Source: Platanthera guangdongensis
Lineage: Eukaryota; Streptophyta; Magnoliopsida; Asparagales; Orchidaceae
Length of the DNA: 64,000 nt
Assembly (NCBI GenBank): GCA_039583875.1
Contig: CM077150.1
Coordinates: forward strand, 190,334,733 to 190,398,732
Direction: 5' to 3'
A model generated the notes under the pieces. The model was not told where the DNA came from and ran no database searches. It saw only the letters and a program-made list of their open reading frames with translations. Within the stretch, counting starts at the first letter, position 1. Every line of letters starts with the position of its first letter. This document shows positions 43,677-53,807 of this stretch, in pieces. Both the position numbers and the translations under genes were made by a program.

Positions 43677-45675
43677 CACAGACAGAAAATTAAATTAATG
43701 CATCTCCATTGATCATACCTAACTGATTCATAAAGAACATATGTTTTTTTCTCATCCAAGGGTTTGGTGAATATATCTAACTTTTGCAAATCAGTAACGA
43801 TAAAGGTAAGATTAATTTTCTTTTTGTCAACACACTCTCTAATAAAATGATATCTTACATCTATATGCTTAGTCCTACTATGATGCACTGGATTCTATTC
43901 AATATAAATTGCACTTGTATTATCACACAATAGAGTTGAATTATTTAAGTTGACACAATAATCTAGGAGTTGGTTTTGAATACACAGCATCTGTGAACAA
44001 TAACTGTCAGCTGTTATATATTCAGCTTCTGCTATTGAGGTAGACATAAATGTTTGTTTCTTGCAAAACCATGACAGTAGCATATCACCAAGAAATTGAC
44101 ATGTTCTTAATGTGCTATTTCTATCTACTCCACATCCAGCAAAGTCAGCATCAGATTATCCAGTTAACTCAAATTCTTTTAAAGAAAATAAGATGAGATT
44201 TTTTAGGGTTCACCTGGAACCTAACACAAAGGCATGTAGCAAACATAATATCTGGTCTACTTACTGTAAGATATAACAGGAATCCAACAATGGCCCTATA
44301 TAATTTCTGATCTACAGGTTTCCCATGTTCTTCAGAGTCAATTACAATATTTGTAGCCATATGTGTTTTCTTTTCTGAAGCATCAGCCATCCCAAACCTT
44401 TTAATTGGCTCCATAGCATATTTAGATTGGGACATGAAGATTCCAATAGGTGACTGCTTCACTTGGAGACTAAGAAAGTAGGAGAGCTCACACATGCTAC
44501 ACATTTTATACTTTGAATGCATAAGGTTGGAGAACCTTTTGCATAGTTTGGAATCTATAGAACCAAATATGATGTCATCTATATATATTTGTACTAACAA
44601 TATTTTATTATGATGATGCTTTATAAATAAAGTCATATTTACTATGCCTCTAGGAAATTTATGCTTTAAGATAAAGCTAGCTAAGGTTTCATACCAAGCT
44701 CTTGGAGCTTGCTTTAGACCATAGAGAGCCTTATGCAATTTGAAAACTTAAGAGGGATGAGTAGGAGAAATAAAACTTGGTGGTTGTTCTACATAGACCT
44801 CTTCTTTAAGTTCACCATTTAGGAATGCACTTTTGACATCCATCTGGTACACTGTGAACTTCTTATAGGCTGCATAGGCTAGAAAAATTCGGATTGCTTC
44901 AATCCTTGTAACAAGTGCAAATGTCTGGTCATAGTTTATGCCTTCCTCTTGTCTATATCCTTGAGCAACTAGTCTGACCTTGTTTCTTATGATAAGACAT
45001 AGAGCATCTAGCTTGTTTCTAAATACCCATTGAGTTCCAATGACTGGGTAGTCTTTGGGTCATGGAACTAAATCCCAAACTCTACATCTCTCAAATTGGT
45101 TGATTTCCTCTTGCATTGCAATAATCTAGTATGGATCTTGCTCGGCATCTTTAATGGATTGGGACTCAGTTTGAGATATAAAGCATGCATGCATCATGTC
45201 CTGGTGGAGTTGATGCTTTGTCTGCACACCAACTGAAATGTCTCCAATCACTTGAGATACACGGTGATCTCTAAGTGTGACAAATTCAGTAGGAGTTGGT
45301 TGAGCAACAGCTTGGGGAATTAATTCTTCTTGTGGAATTATAGCTGTTGTTGGTTCTACACTGAGTTCAGTGTCTTCATCTTCACTATCTTCAGCAATTT
45401 GTAGAGAAGGATGGCTTACAGCCTTATTGGTGAGGGTCAATTCATCCAATCACTCACACAAGTGAGGTACCTGCAATATGTCATTGGTAGAAACTTCTTT
45501 CTCCTTATAAAACATGTCAGTTTCATCAAATGAAATATGAATAGATTCTTCCATTTTCATAGTTGATTTATTATAAACCCTATAAGTCTTGCTTACTTGG
45601 GAATATCCAAGAAAAATTCCTATTTCAGCTTTGGCTTCAAACTTTCTAATGTGTTTTTTATTATTGTTGCGTATA
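43658..45675 (-). pseudogene. pol: Pol of G: C-terminal half (RT and RNase H)
   Basis: On the minus strand: a linker after integrase (about 45450-45130), then [26 protein letters not shown] and LHKALYGLKQAPRAW, the YIDD catalytic box (VQIYIDDIIFGS), and LYLTVSRPDIMFATCL. RNase H follows with KKQTFMSTSIAEAEYI and HHSRTKHIDVRYHFIRE. These are diagnostic copia motifs (ALYGLKQAPRAW, SIAEAEY, KHIDVRYHF). Several stops and small frame changes break it. Element E interrupts at 45675. Confidence 0.88.
45671..45675. other. Target site duplication of solo LTR E (GTATA), left copy
   Basis: GTATA at 45671-45675 is repeated at 63313-63317, just outside the TG...CA ends of E. Confidence 0.92.
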
Positions 45676-45821
45676 TGTTGGGTACATTGGTTAAATGTAC
45701 CTGATTTGAAGAAGCCTCACCCAACTCAATGATATACATCATAATGTATTTGATGTATGTTGAGTTTACTTGTGCAGGTTAAGTAATTACTGGACTGAAG
45801 CAAAAAAGTTTCTAAGTCCAT

Positions 45822-46676
45822 GTGTCGACACCCAGAGGGAAAGTGTCGACACTCAAGAAAGCTTGTGTCGACACCCAGACAAGCAGTGTCGACACTTGGA
45901 GTCATTATGTCGACACCTGGGATGCAGAGTCGACACCAGACAGAAAGTGTCGACACTTGGAGCTGTGTCGACACTCAGTGAAGAAAAGTGCAGACAGAAA
46001 GTGTCGACACAAGGAGCTGTGTCGAAACCCAGTGAAGCTGAGTCTACACCAGATAGTGTCGACACTTGGAGCTGTGTCGACACTCAGCAAAAGACTGCAG
46101 AAACTAAGTTAAAGTGTCGACACTCAACAGAAGAGTCAACACATGAAGAAAGTGTCGACACCTAGGATAATGTGTCGACACTTAACTGAAGACTCTACAC
46201 TTGAAGAAAGTGTCGACACAAGGAGCTGTGTCGACACTTAGCAAAGAACAGAATTATCTCCAAAATATTCTAAGTACAAGTGTCGACACTAAGGGAATGT
46301 GTCGACACTCAGCTGAAGTCTCAACAGAAGAATCAAGTGTCGACACAAGGAGCTGTGTCGACACTTAGCAAGTATCAACATAGAAGACTATGTGTCGACA
46401 CCAAGAAGCAGTGTCGACACTTAACACATTCAACACAAGAAGATGTGTCGACACAAAGGAGATGTGTCGACACTTAGAAGAATACAACTAAAGATAGAAG
46501 ATCAAGTACTTGTGTCGACACTCAATTTCAGTGTCGACACCTGAAGAAGAATCTGTGTCGAGACATACAAGGAGTTGTGTCGACACCTTGTAGACTTGTG
46601 TCGACACTTACACAGCATGTGTCAACACTTGGTCTATAAGTGTCGACACTTGAAGACAGAAAGTCTCGACACTTTC
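45822..46676. repeat. GTGTCGACAC palindrome array in E
   Basis: About thirty exact TGTCGACAC copies in 855 bp, often as pairs about 20 bp apart (GTGTCGACACNNGGAGCTGTGTCGACAC-like), with variants such as GTGTCGAAAC and GTCTCGACAC. It is twice as long as the array of D and ends 130 bp before the TATA box. Confidence 0.93.
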
Positions 46677-46805
46677 AGACAGTTAGAGATTTTCAAGGAA
46701 TGACTGGATGACTTGACAGCTGCCGTTCCAGCCGGTCTACAGCACCTGTCAGAGATGTCAGAAGACAGTTATGAACCGGACCAGCCGGTTACCATGAAGA
46801 AGGCC

Positions 46806-46813
46806 TATAAATA
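46806..46813 (+). promoter_or_regulatory. TATA box of E
   Basis: TATAAATA in GGCCTATAAATAGGCAC, itself a near-palindrome, at the spacing from the array seen in D and A. Confidence 0.65.
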
Positions 46814-47105
46814 GGCACATGCAGTTTACAGAAACTGTTGAACACATTGTTGAAGAACAAGTTATTAAAGTGGTACACAGAGTATCAAATCAAGAAGATC
46901 TTGCAGTTCAAGTGCAGATCTAAGAAGTTGGAGAGAGAGGACTCCATCCAAGAAATCAGCCGTTGGAACTAGGCTGAGAAGAAGGGTTCAGATCTATTCT
47001 GAATTCTAAGTGGCAGAGGTCAAGGAACAACTGCAGAAGGAGACAATCTTATTCAGTTCTACTCAAGAGGCTTTGAAGAAAGCTAAGTCAGATTGAATCC
47101 AGCTG

Positions 47106-47110
47106 AGTTC
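47106..47110. other. Target site duplication of element F (AGTTC), left copy
   Basis: AGTTC at 47106-47110 is repeated at 62734-62738, directly outside the TGTAAC...TTACA ends of F. Confidence 0.94.
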
Positions 47111-50100
47111 TGTAACATCCCATTTCCAACTAGACCCCTAAGAGTGGTTTTGGCCATGACTAGGTCATGACAAACCCTAGGAAGCCAGTAATGGGCCAAG
47201 AGATAGGGGACAAAATGGTGGGAGATCATCATGGTCTGCAAATAGTAGGACTCTGAACAATGGTGTAGGATGACCATGGGCCACACCCTAACCCCAAGAC
47301 CCTACCACAACACCCCTAATACCTTGGGAGGCCCATTAGAGCCAAAAGGACCCATTAGGGTCAACCCAAGAGGCTCAGTTGACCAAGGTCAACCCTAGCC
47401 CTAAATGGGCCAAACTAGCCTACTTAGGGTCAATTGACCTACTCCTAGCCTAGAGGACCCCACCTATGCCTCCTAACCCTAAAGTGAGGTCAATGGGTCA
47501 CTAAGGACACATTGGGGTTAGCCCTAGAGGCCAGGTTGACCCAAGTCAACTCAAGCCCCTAATCTGGTCAAAGTACCCTTACTAAGGGTATGTGACCTCC
47601 AAAGTGCAGGGTAACCCTGCATAACCCTACCTAGACCCTAAGGGAGGCCAATGGGTCACCAAGGACCCAATGGGGTCAAGCCAAATGGTTATGTTGACCC
47701 AAGTCAACTCTAGCCCAAAAATGGTCAAAGTGCCCTTGCCAAGGGACATGAGACCACCAAGAGGCCCAACCAACCCTATTCAAGTAACCCTAGACCTTAA
47801 GGGAGTCCAATAGGCCACTAAAAACCCAATGGGGTCAACCCAGATGGTCAAATTGACCAGGTCAACCCTCATTTAGGTCAAGTCAAACCTAGCCCAAAAA
47901 GGGCTAACCCAAGCCCAAGCCACTTCTCCCTTAGGCTAACCCCACCCCCATGACCATCATAATCAAGTGAGCTGCATTTAGCTTGTGAGGTTGACTAGTC
48001 AACCAGAGGTGACTAGGAGAGAGAAAGGAGCTCCCCTCCATGATAATGGAGGAGAGAGAAATTGAGGAAGAGGAAGGGGAAGTGGAAGGCCGGCCAAGGG
48101 AGGCTAACAGCCACCATTTATGGCTGCAATCAACTCCTCTAGAGGAGAGGAGTTGATTCCAACCGTTTCCCGGCCACCAAGGGATGGGTTCAGCCACCCT
48201 CCACTCTACCCGAGCAACACCTTTAATGGTGTTAATGGCCATTGAAGAACCAGCCTCCCCTCTCCCCCATTTGCCATTTAAACACCATCAGGGGGCCAAG
48301 GGGATCATTTTAGAGCGTTTACCTGGAGGAGACGAGCCATCCCACTGTACGGTTGCAGAAGCTGAGCGCCGCCGCCGTCGTCAATGGCATCCCGCCGCTC
48401 CTCTCGCATGCAGGCCGCCAGGAAGGTCCTCCTCCTCTCCTTAACTCGCGGGTAGGTCATAGGACTCTTTAGTTTTAAGATTCGGGCTCAATTGAGCCCG
48501 ATCAAATCCAGGATTCCTCATGGTTTCAGCAAGAAATCGTCTTGCTATAACCGCCGGAAAACGCCTCTCCGGCGGCAGAGCCGCCGCCTGGCGATAGCCA
48601 CCACCTCAACGGAGGTGTTGGTGGCGGTGGCCGGCCGGGGAAGGGGCTGGATCGCCGGCGGCAAGGCTTGGAAATGGCTCCAGGCGGGATGGATCCTGGT
48701 CGTTGGCTCATTGAAGAAGACGACGGGATTCCGTCGAATCTGCGTCAAGATTCGTGCCTCCCCTGATTTCAAACTATAGGATTCATTTTATATTCATGTG
48801 TATTATGTCACAGATTTTGATATATTTGGTTTTAAATTTTAAAAATACTTAGGCCCCTCTGCAGGAAAAGTCACCAACCCAAAAGTTGTAGCCCTCTGAG
48901 TCTATTTCACTTAAAATTTGCTTGAACCCATTTGGGTGCATGGTCTGACCAGGGAACCCATTTTGGTGGGACATACCCTTAGGGCTAGGCAGTCATTAAA
49001 TTGAGTGCCCACACTCCATCCCTAGCCCAAATCGGTTGAAATTTTGATAGGGAGTCTATCCTAGCTATACCTAGGGCCTGTCCAAAAATGGGAATTTTTG
49101 GAGAAAATATTTCTATAGTTTTTATAAACATTTAATAATTATTAAATAAATTAAATAGGTGCCCTAAACACCTCCAAACCCTCCCAAATTTTGGTGAATG
49201 GTCCCTGGGTTCACTTTAGGTACCTGTATAGAGTTTCACCTAATTTGGATATGTTTTGAATAGGTGTTGACCCAACCCTAACTATACCTTATTAAGGGCA
49301 TTTTGGTCAAAAGTGCACTTTTAATTTTGAGTGACCAAATCACCTCAACATAGGCTGAAATTTGGGTCACTGACTTGTTATGGCACTTATCACCTCCCCA
49401 TGGAATATGGGATAGTGAGGAATAGATTTGCCCTAAGTTCCTAGGTCAAACCCTAAGGAGGGACCTTTTGGCCTTGTGAAGGGCATGAGTCCTAAACACC
49501 TTGGATGAACACCAAATTTTGCAAGGAGGTTCCTAGGATATATAAAACCCTCTGTTAAAAATATTAGCAAATTGTGAAAACGGTAGGGTCACCAAAACCC
49601 TAACCCTAGCTTAGGACCTAAAACTTGCAGTGTAGGTTTAGGTTAACTAAACATCTTGAAACTTAACCAAATTTGGGTAGTGAGGGGATTAGGGTATTTT
49701 GAGCCTCTGATAATTTACTTGAGGAATTTTGATCAATATTTGTAGCACTTCATTTGTAATCAATAGTATTGCCCTAATTAATAATTTGGCTATTGTGGCC
49801 TCACTGCCAATAGAAAGGGTATGAAATATGGGCAGAGTTAGTTTTAGGCTATAATAATCTTGTATGAATTTTGTTAGAATTTTTGGATATCTATTTAGGG
49901 CATCTACTTCACAAGTGCTTTATTTTGATTACATACTAAATAATTCTTGCAAGAGCCCATTACTTATTGAAAAATCATGAAACTTGCTGCATAGTGTTTC
50001 TAGCTCAATAATATCATGTGGGAATTTTTGTGGAATTATTTGATGGTTAATTAGTACACTTTGTTCATTAACCCATAAACTTGAAAGCTCATGAGAAAAT

Positions 50101-52378
50101 CAAATATAGCCTTATTCTTATGTGATAAATTATGAAACTTTTTCTAGGGTATTTGTAGGCCATGACAGTCATCCCTGAATTTTCTCTGAAGTTTTGGAGG
50201 CATTATTACTGTAAAAGCTTTTAAATTGACTATTTATGAGGCAACTTTGAAATTAAATTTAAGGGCCCAAACCTTGCTGAAAAATTGGAAGACTTAGGAT
50301 TTGGAGTTGATTATGCATTTTCTAATTATCATAAATTTAGTGGATTATTATCGTGTCTGAAAATGGTACCTCATGTTCAAACTTGGTCCTTTTGGACACT
50401 AGAATAAATAAATTAATTATCAGACAAATTAGGAAAATTATGGATTTCTGGATTTATGCTTCAAATGTCATTTTAGCACTCTAATAATTATCATAAGGGT
50501 ACTGGATGAGTATTTCATGTACTTCCCTTTTTACGGGTCATGTATCTTAAGTGGTCTGCATATAGCAAAACTGCAGGATTTCATTTGTATGTGAATTAGG
50601 GCACGTATGATGGGTCTTGATGGTTTGCTGGAAGGATAAGTGGAATGGGCTGCATCTATGGAAGATGAGTGAGTATGGGTGTGGTTTTGTCTAGGGTTTA
50701 TAGGCGTTCGGGTCCGACGAAAGATCGTCCTACCCTAGGAGAGTTGGAGTCAAATCACACTAGGATTAGCTTATCGGAACATGAGAAAGTAATGGGTAAG
50801 GGAATCAACCAATAACAAAATAAGTACCTTGCGAAAGGGAACGCTGGGCGTAATCCCAACAGAGTTCCTAGTGCCCCTTGAGAGCCCTTCACAGGGAATA
50901 CCGGGGCAGTCCTGAGTTAACGTAAACTGTTTTAACAAGCTGAAAAGAGAAACTTAGTAATTAGGGTTGCACATTTCATAAACACTGATGGCACCGGATG
51001 TTAGCTGGGAGCTTCGGCTCGGATGGTTAAAAGGCGGACTTTGGGTCCGGGGAGCTTCGGCTCGATTGTTTGAGACGGACGTGTTGGTCCGAGGAGCTTC
51101 GGCTCGGTTCTTGATTACGCTAATTTGCATATGCATAAAAAGGAAAGGAAACTAAGGTGGTGGGTCTTCGGTATTGGAGGGTCGATGCACTGACGCCAAT
51201 ACGTTGACTCGGCAATTGTGGTTAGCTCTTCGCCAACAGAAGTCCGGTGCGCCAGCCGGCAAGAGTACGCAGGAGTCCGCTTCGTGCACCAAGCGTTGAG
51301 GCGTACGATAGGTCTGACCGGTACTGCTTTACTGGTTTAGAGGTGGGCGAGGCCCAACCCACCGCTTCCGTCTGCCACTACGGAGGTATCCTGGGAGGTT
51401 ACGGCTCCAGAAAGGGGGAACTAAAGGTCTGTGTGCACAGAGTCGGGTGTGTGTGTTGCACTTGCATGTCCATCATACCCACTTGCATGTCATAGCATAA
51501 TCGTTACCTTTAACCTTGACACCTAAAGTATAAGTGGAATGTGACGCTTATACTTTAGGACCTGCAAAACGACCCCTTAGTCTATAAGCTTGTGTGGGCA
51601 AGTTTATAAATTAAGGTTATTTTTGATATATATAATTACAGCTGTTTGATCACCGACACCCCAACGTATAAATTGGTATGAGACTTTTTATACGATGGGA
51701 GCCTTGCAGAAGACCCCTTGGCTTATGTGTTTTCACATAAGTAAAGGTTACTTTTCATATTTCAGCTTATTGTCTTTACATGCTATAGAATTTACTAGTA
51801 TAGGACGCTGCCATCTGCTTTTGATATTCTACACCTTCAAGTCCTCCCCTTCCTTCCTCTCCGCTCGGTGCCTAGGAGCCGTGGGGGAAGGGGCGGGGGA
51901 TGATAGGACTTAGTCTTTTAGACTAACGGTTTTCGAACCGCATCATTTAGGGGATCGCAGAGACCAGCATGGAGGAGCAGCCCCAGAGACCGGTGCGCTT
52001 GGAGGTGGGGCAGTCTAGCTCCGGAGTTCATACAGCCGGGACCGTGAGTCTCGACCTTGAGTAGTTTTTCTGCTTCTGCATGAGTGATCTTTTTGTAGTG
52101 AGGATATGATGTACCGGGCATAAGCCCGTTTTTACTACTCTGATGTTTTATTCTGTGGACACTCCCTTCGTGGAGTTATATTTATTATGACATGTGATTT
52201 TCTGTGGACAGTTAGTTTTCATGACTTCATTATGCTACTTTTCTGTGATCGAATTGGCCAGCATAATCGGCGCTTTGTGGTGATGACCCTTCAGGGCGTG
52301 AAGGAGTCACCGCAAAACGGCGGTTCTGGGCCTAAGACCCCAGTGTCGAAAAAGAAGAAAAAAAAAGGGGGTCTTACA
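47111..52378 (+). repeat. 5' LTR of F (5268 bp)
   Basis: From TGTAACATCCC to GGGGTCTTACA. Parts: a degenerate tandem repeat rich in TTGACC/GGTCAA (47325-47880), a CG-rich block (48340-48740), a long AT-rich part with TATATAAAA at 49539-49547, a block with three GGAGCTTCGGCTCG phrases (51009-51110), and an A/G-rich end. Open frames here (for example 48184-48780) recur in the 3' LTR and look like chance readings of CG-rich sequence. Confidence 0.93.
47325..47880. repeat. Degenerate 158 bp tandem repeat rich in TTGACC, F 5' LTR
   Basis: Four diverged copies marked by CCATTAGAGCC, CAATGGGTCAC (twice) and CAATAGGCCAC at spacings of about 156-160 bp. It contains some 15 or more TTGAC or GTCAA cores. 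The 3' LTR copy is at about 57690-58250. Confidence 0.75.
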
Positions 52379-52380
52379 AG

Positions 52381-52394
52381 TGGTATCAGAGGCC
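52381..52394 (+). other. Primer binding site of F
   Basis: TGGTATCAGAGGCC, two bases after the LTR; initiator tRNA-Met type. Confidence 0.9.
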
Positions 52395-52557
52395 TCGATC
52401 GAAAAGTAACAGTCCACAACCCTAGGCCACCCCCGCGCGAGTTTAGTTTGGGGACAAACTAAGCAGCGGAAGCAGTGGTGTGCCCATATGGGGGATCACA
52501 TGCAAATTGTCCACTTTTATTAGGTATTGAGTCGTTTACGTACTAATGTAGTTCATT

Positions 52558-53689
52558 TTGCAGCCCCCAGCTCAGCCCACCCCACAAGGTGGAGCTCAGC
52601 AGACTCTAGACATTGCACCACCTCCCATGGTCCCCACACCTTTCCTTCAGTCGGACATGGGGCAGACCCTTATAGCTATCCTTGAGGCCTTCCGGGCTCA
52701 GCAGGCTCCAGCCCAGCAGCCAAACCCAGGGGCCAACTGGATGAGCACCTTCCGAGGACTCTCTCCCCCATCATACTTGGGGACAGAGTCGGCAGTGCGG
52801 ACAGAGGAGTGGTTGGATGTTATGTACGAGATGTTGACTGGGATACGATGCCCTTGGGAGGAGAGGGTGGCCCTGGTGGTATCTTGCTTAGAGTCCCATG
52901 CTAAGAGGTGGTGGAAGACGCTGCTGGACACGACATATGCTGATAGGGAGATTGCAGAAATCACTTGGGAGGAATTTAGGGCCACGCTGCTGGAACACTT
53001 TGTTCCGCAGTCGGCCAGGGATGAGTTGGAGGAGCGGTTCTTGCAGCTGAGGTAGGGCACCAGCACGGTGGTGGAGTACCACCGAGAGTTCGATCATTTG
53101 GCCCGATATGCGGGCTCTTACCAGCTGGACGAAGCAGGTTACGTCAAGAGGTTTTATAAGGGCCTAAAAGAGGAGTTGAGGGAGGCCTTGCTTTTTGTCT
53201 CTCACGGGCCTATCTCCCGGATTTTGGAGATGGTAAAGAGGATTGAGGCCGATTGGCACGCCACTCGGGGCCGGAAGCGGCAAGTGGAGGATCAGGGCCG
53301 AAGGGCCCGAAATGATCAGCGGCGAGGCACCATACCAGATGGGAGGAGGACAGAGGAGCAGCCTCGTCAGGAGGTGAGGCAGGAGCCGAGAGAGCAGGTG
53401 CTTTTGGCCCCTCAACCTCTCCGGATCCAGGAGATGCCGAGACCCCGGGGTATGGCGTATCCCCCGCCGGAGTGCTTCCATTGTCACCAGGTGGGACATC
53501 TCCGGAGAGACTGCCCTATGAGGGGGGCACCACCTCCAGCACCACGGGGTGGCCCACCGGCCCAGCATTTCGGAGGCCGAGGACGCGGCCGAGGACGTGG
53601 TTACTAGGGAGGCGACCGCAGGCAGAATGGGGAGCAGATTTACGCTTTGGACTTAGCACAGCACCGGAACCTGGACAGGGTTATTGCAG
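52558..53689 (+). pseudogene. gag: Gag of F, two in-frame TAG codons
   Basis: The open frame starts near 52558 with no ATG in frame; QPPAQPTPQGGAQQTL is the first clear sequence. It has the gag domain (EEWLDVMYEML, AKRWWKTLLD, ITWEEFRATLLEHFV) and, after a TAG at 53053-53055, continues GTSTVVEYHREFDHLARYAG in the same frame. A zinc knuckle CFHCHQVGHLRRDC (CX2CX4HX4C) and a Gly/Arg-rich tail follow. A second TAG at 53605-53607 precedes GGDRRQNGEQIYALDLAQHR and ends at the proposed intron donor. Both TAGs stand where Gln (CAG) would fit. The region before 52558 ends in TACTAAT...TTTTGCAG, which could be a 3' splice site supplying the missing start. Confidence 0.85.
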
Positions 53690-53807
53690 GTGTGAGAGTA
53701 ATTTTAGTTTTGGATTTATTCCCTGCGCATATTAAGTATTGATAGAACTACTACACAACCTAGGTTAGAAAACCTTACACCAAAGTCTTCTTTTTAAACT
53801 GATTTAG
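53690..53807 (+). other. Putative 118 bp intron at the gag-protease junction of F
   Basis: Donor TTGCAG|GTGTGAG and acceptor CTGATTTAG|GAATGG; CTGAT near the 3' end fits a branch point. Splicing joins VIAG to [19 protein letters not shown] with no frame change. Unspliced, protease is in a different frame from gag. B has a comparable intron at the same codon (phase 1). Confidence 0.6.

Larger units (their letters stand above)
39045..45675 (-). mobile_element. Element G, 3' part: degenerate copia (sirevirus-like) element
   Basis: Minus-strand element with a truncated 3' LTR, polypurine tract, extra ORF, internal palindrome array and the RT-RNase H end of pol. It continues at 63318-64000 with integrase after the E/F insertion. 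It is strongly decayed and probably the oldest element in the window. Its LTR is related to that of C. Confidence 0.85.
45676..47110 (+). repeat. Solo LTR E, left piece
   Basis: Starts TGTTGGGTACATTGG like D. It contains the GTGTCGACAC array and a TATA box. With 62739-63312 it makes a 2009 bp LTR with no internal region, so E is a solo LTR left by recombination between two LTRs, later split by F. Confidence 0.88.

Noticed and set aside
45822..46676. Regular palindromic repeats resembling a CRISPR array
   Set aside because: The repeat is only about 10 bp, spacing is irregular, intervals are not unique spacers, and the surroundings are a plant LTR with TATA box and target duplication.
48184..48780. 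Open frames of 86-95 codons in a CG-rich stretch, possibly a small host gene
   Set aside because: The same frames recur at 58549-59144 in the other LTR of F; they are part of the LTR and have no recognisable domain.
49600..49625. CCCTAACCCTA resembling plant telomere repeats
   Set aside because: Only two imperfect units inside an LTR and present in both LTRs; no interstitial telomere.
52486..52563. Intron upstream of gag in F supplying an ATG (ATGGGGGATCACATG at 52489)
   Set aside because: TACTAAT and TTTTGCAG look like a 3' splice site, but the available donors give an intron of only about 40-55 bases, too short for a plant intron; noted only as a possibility.
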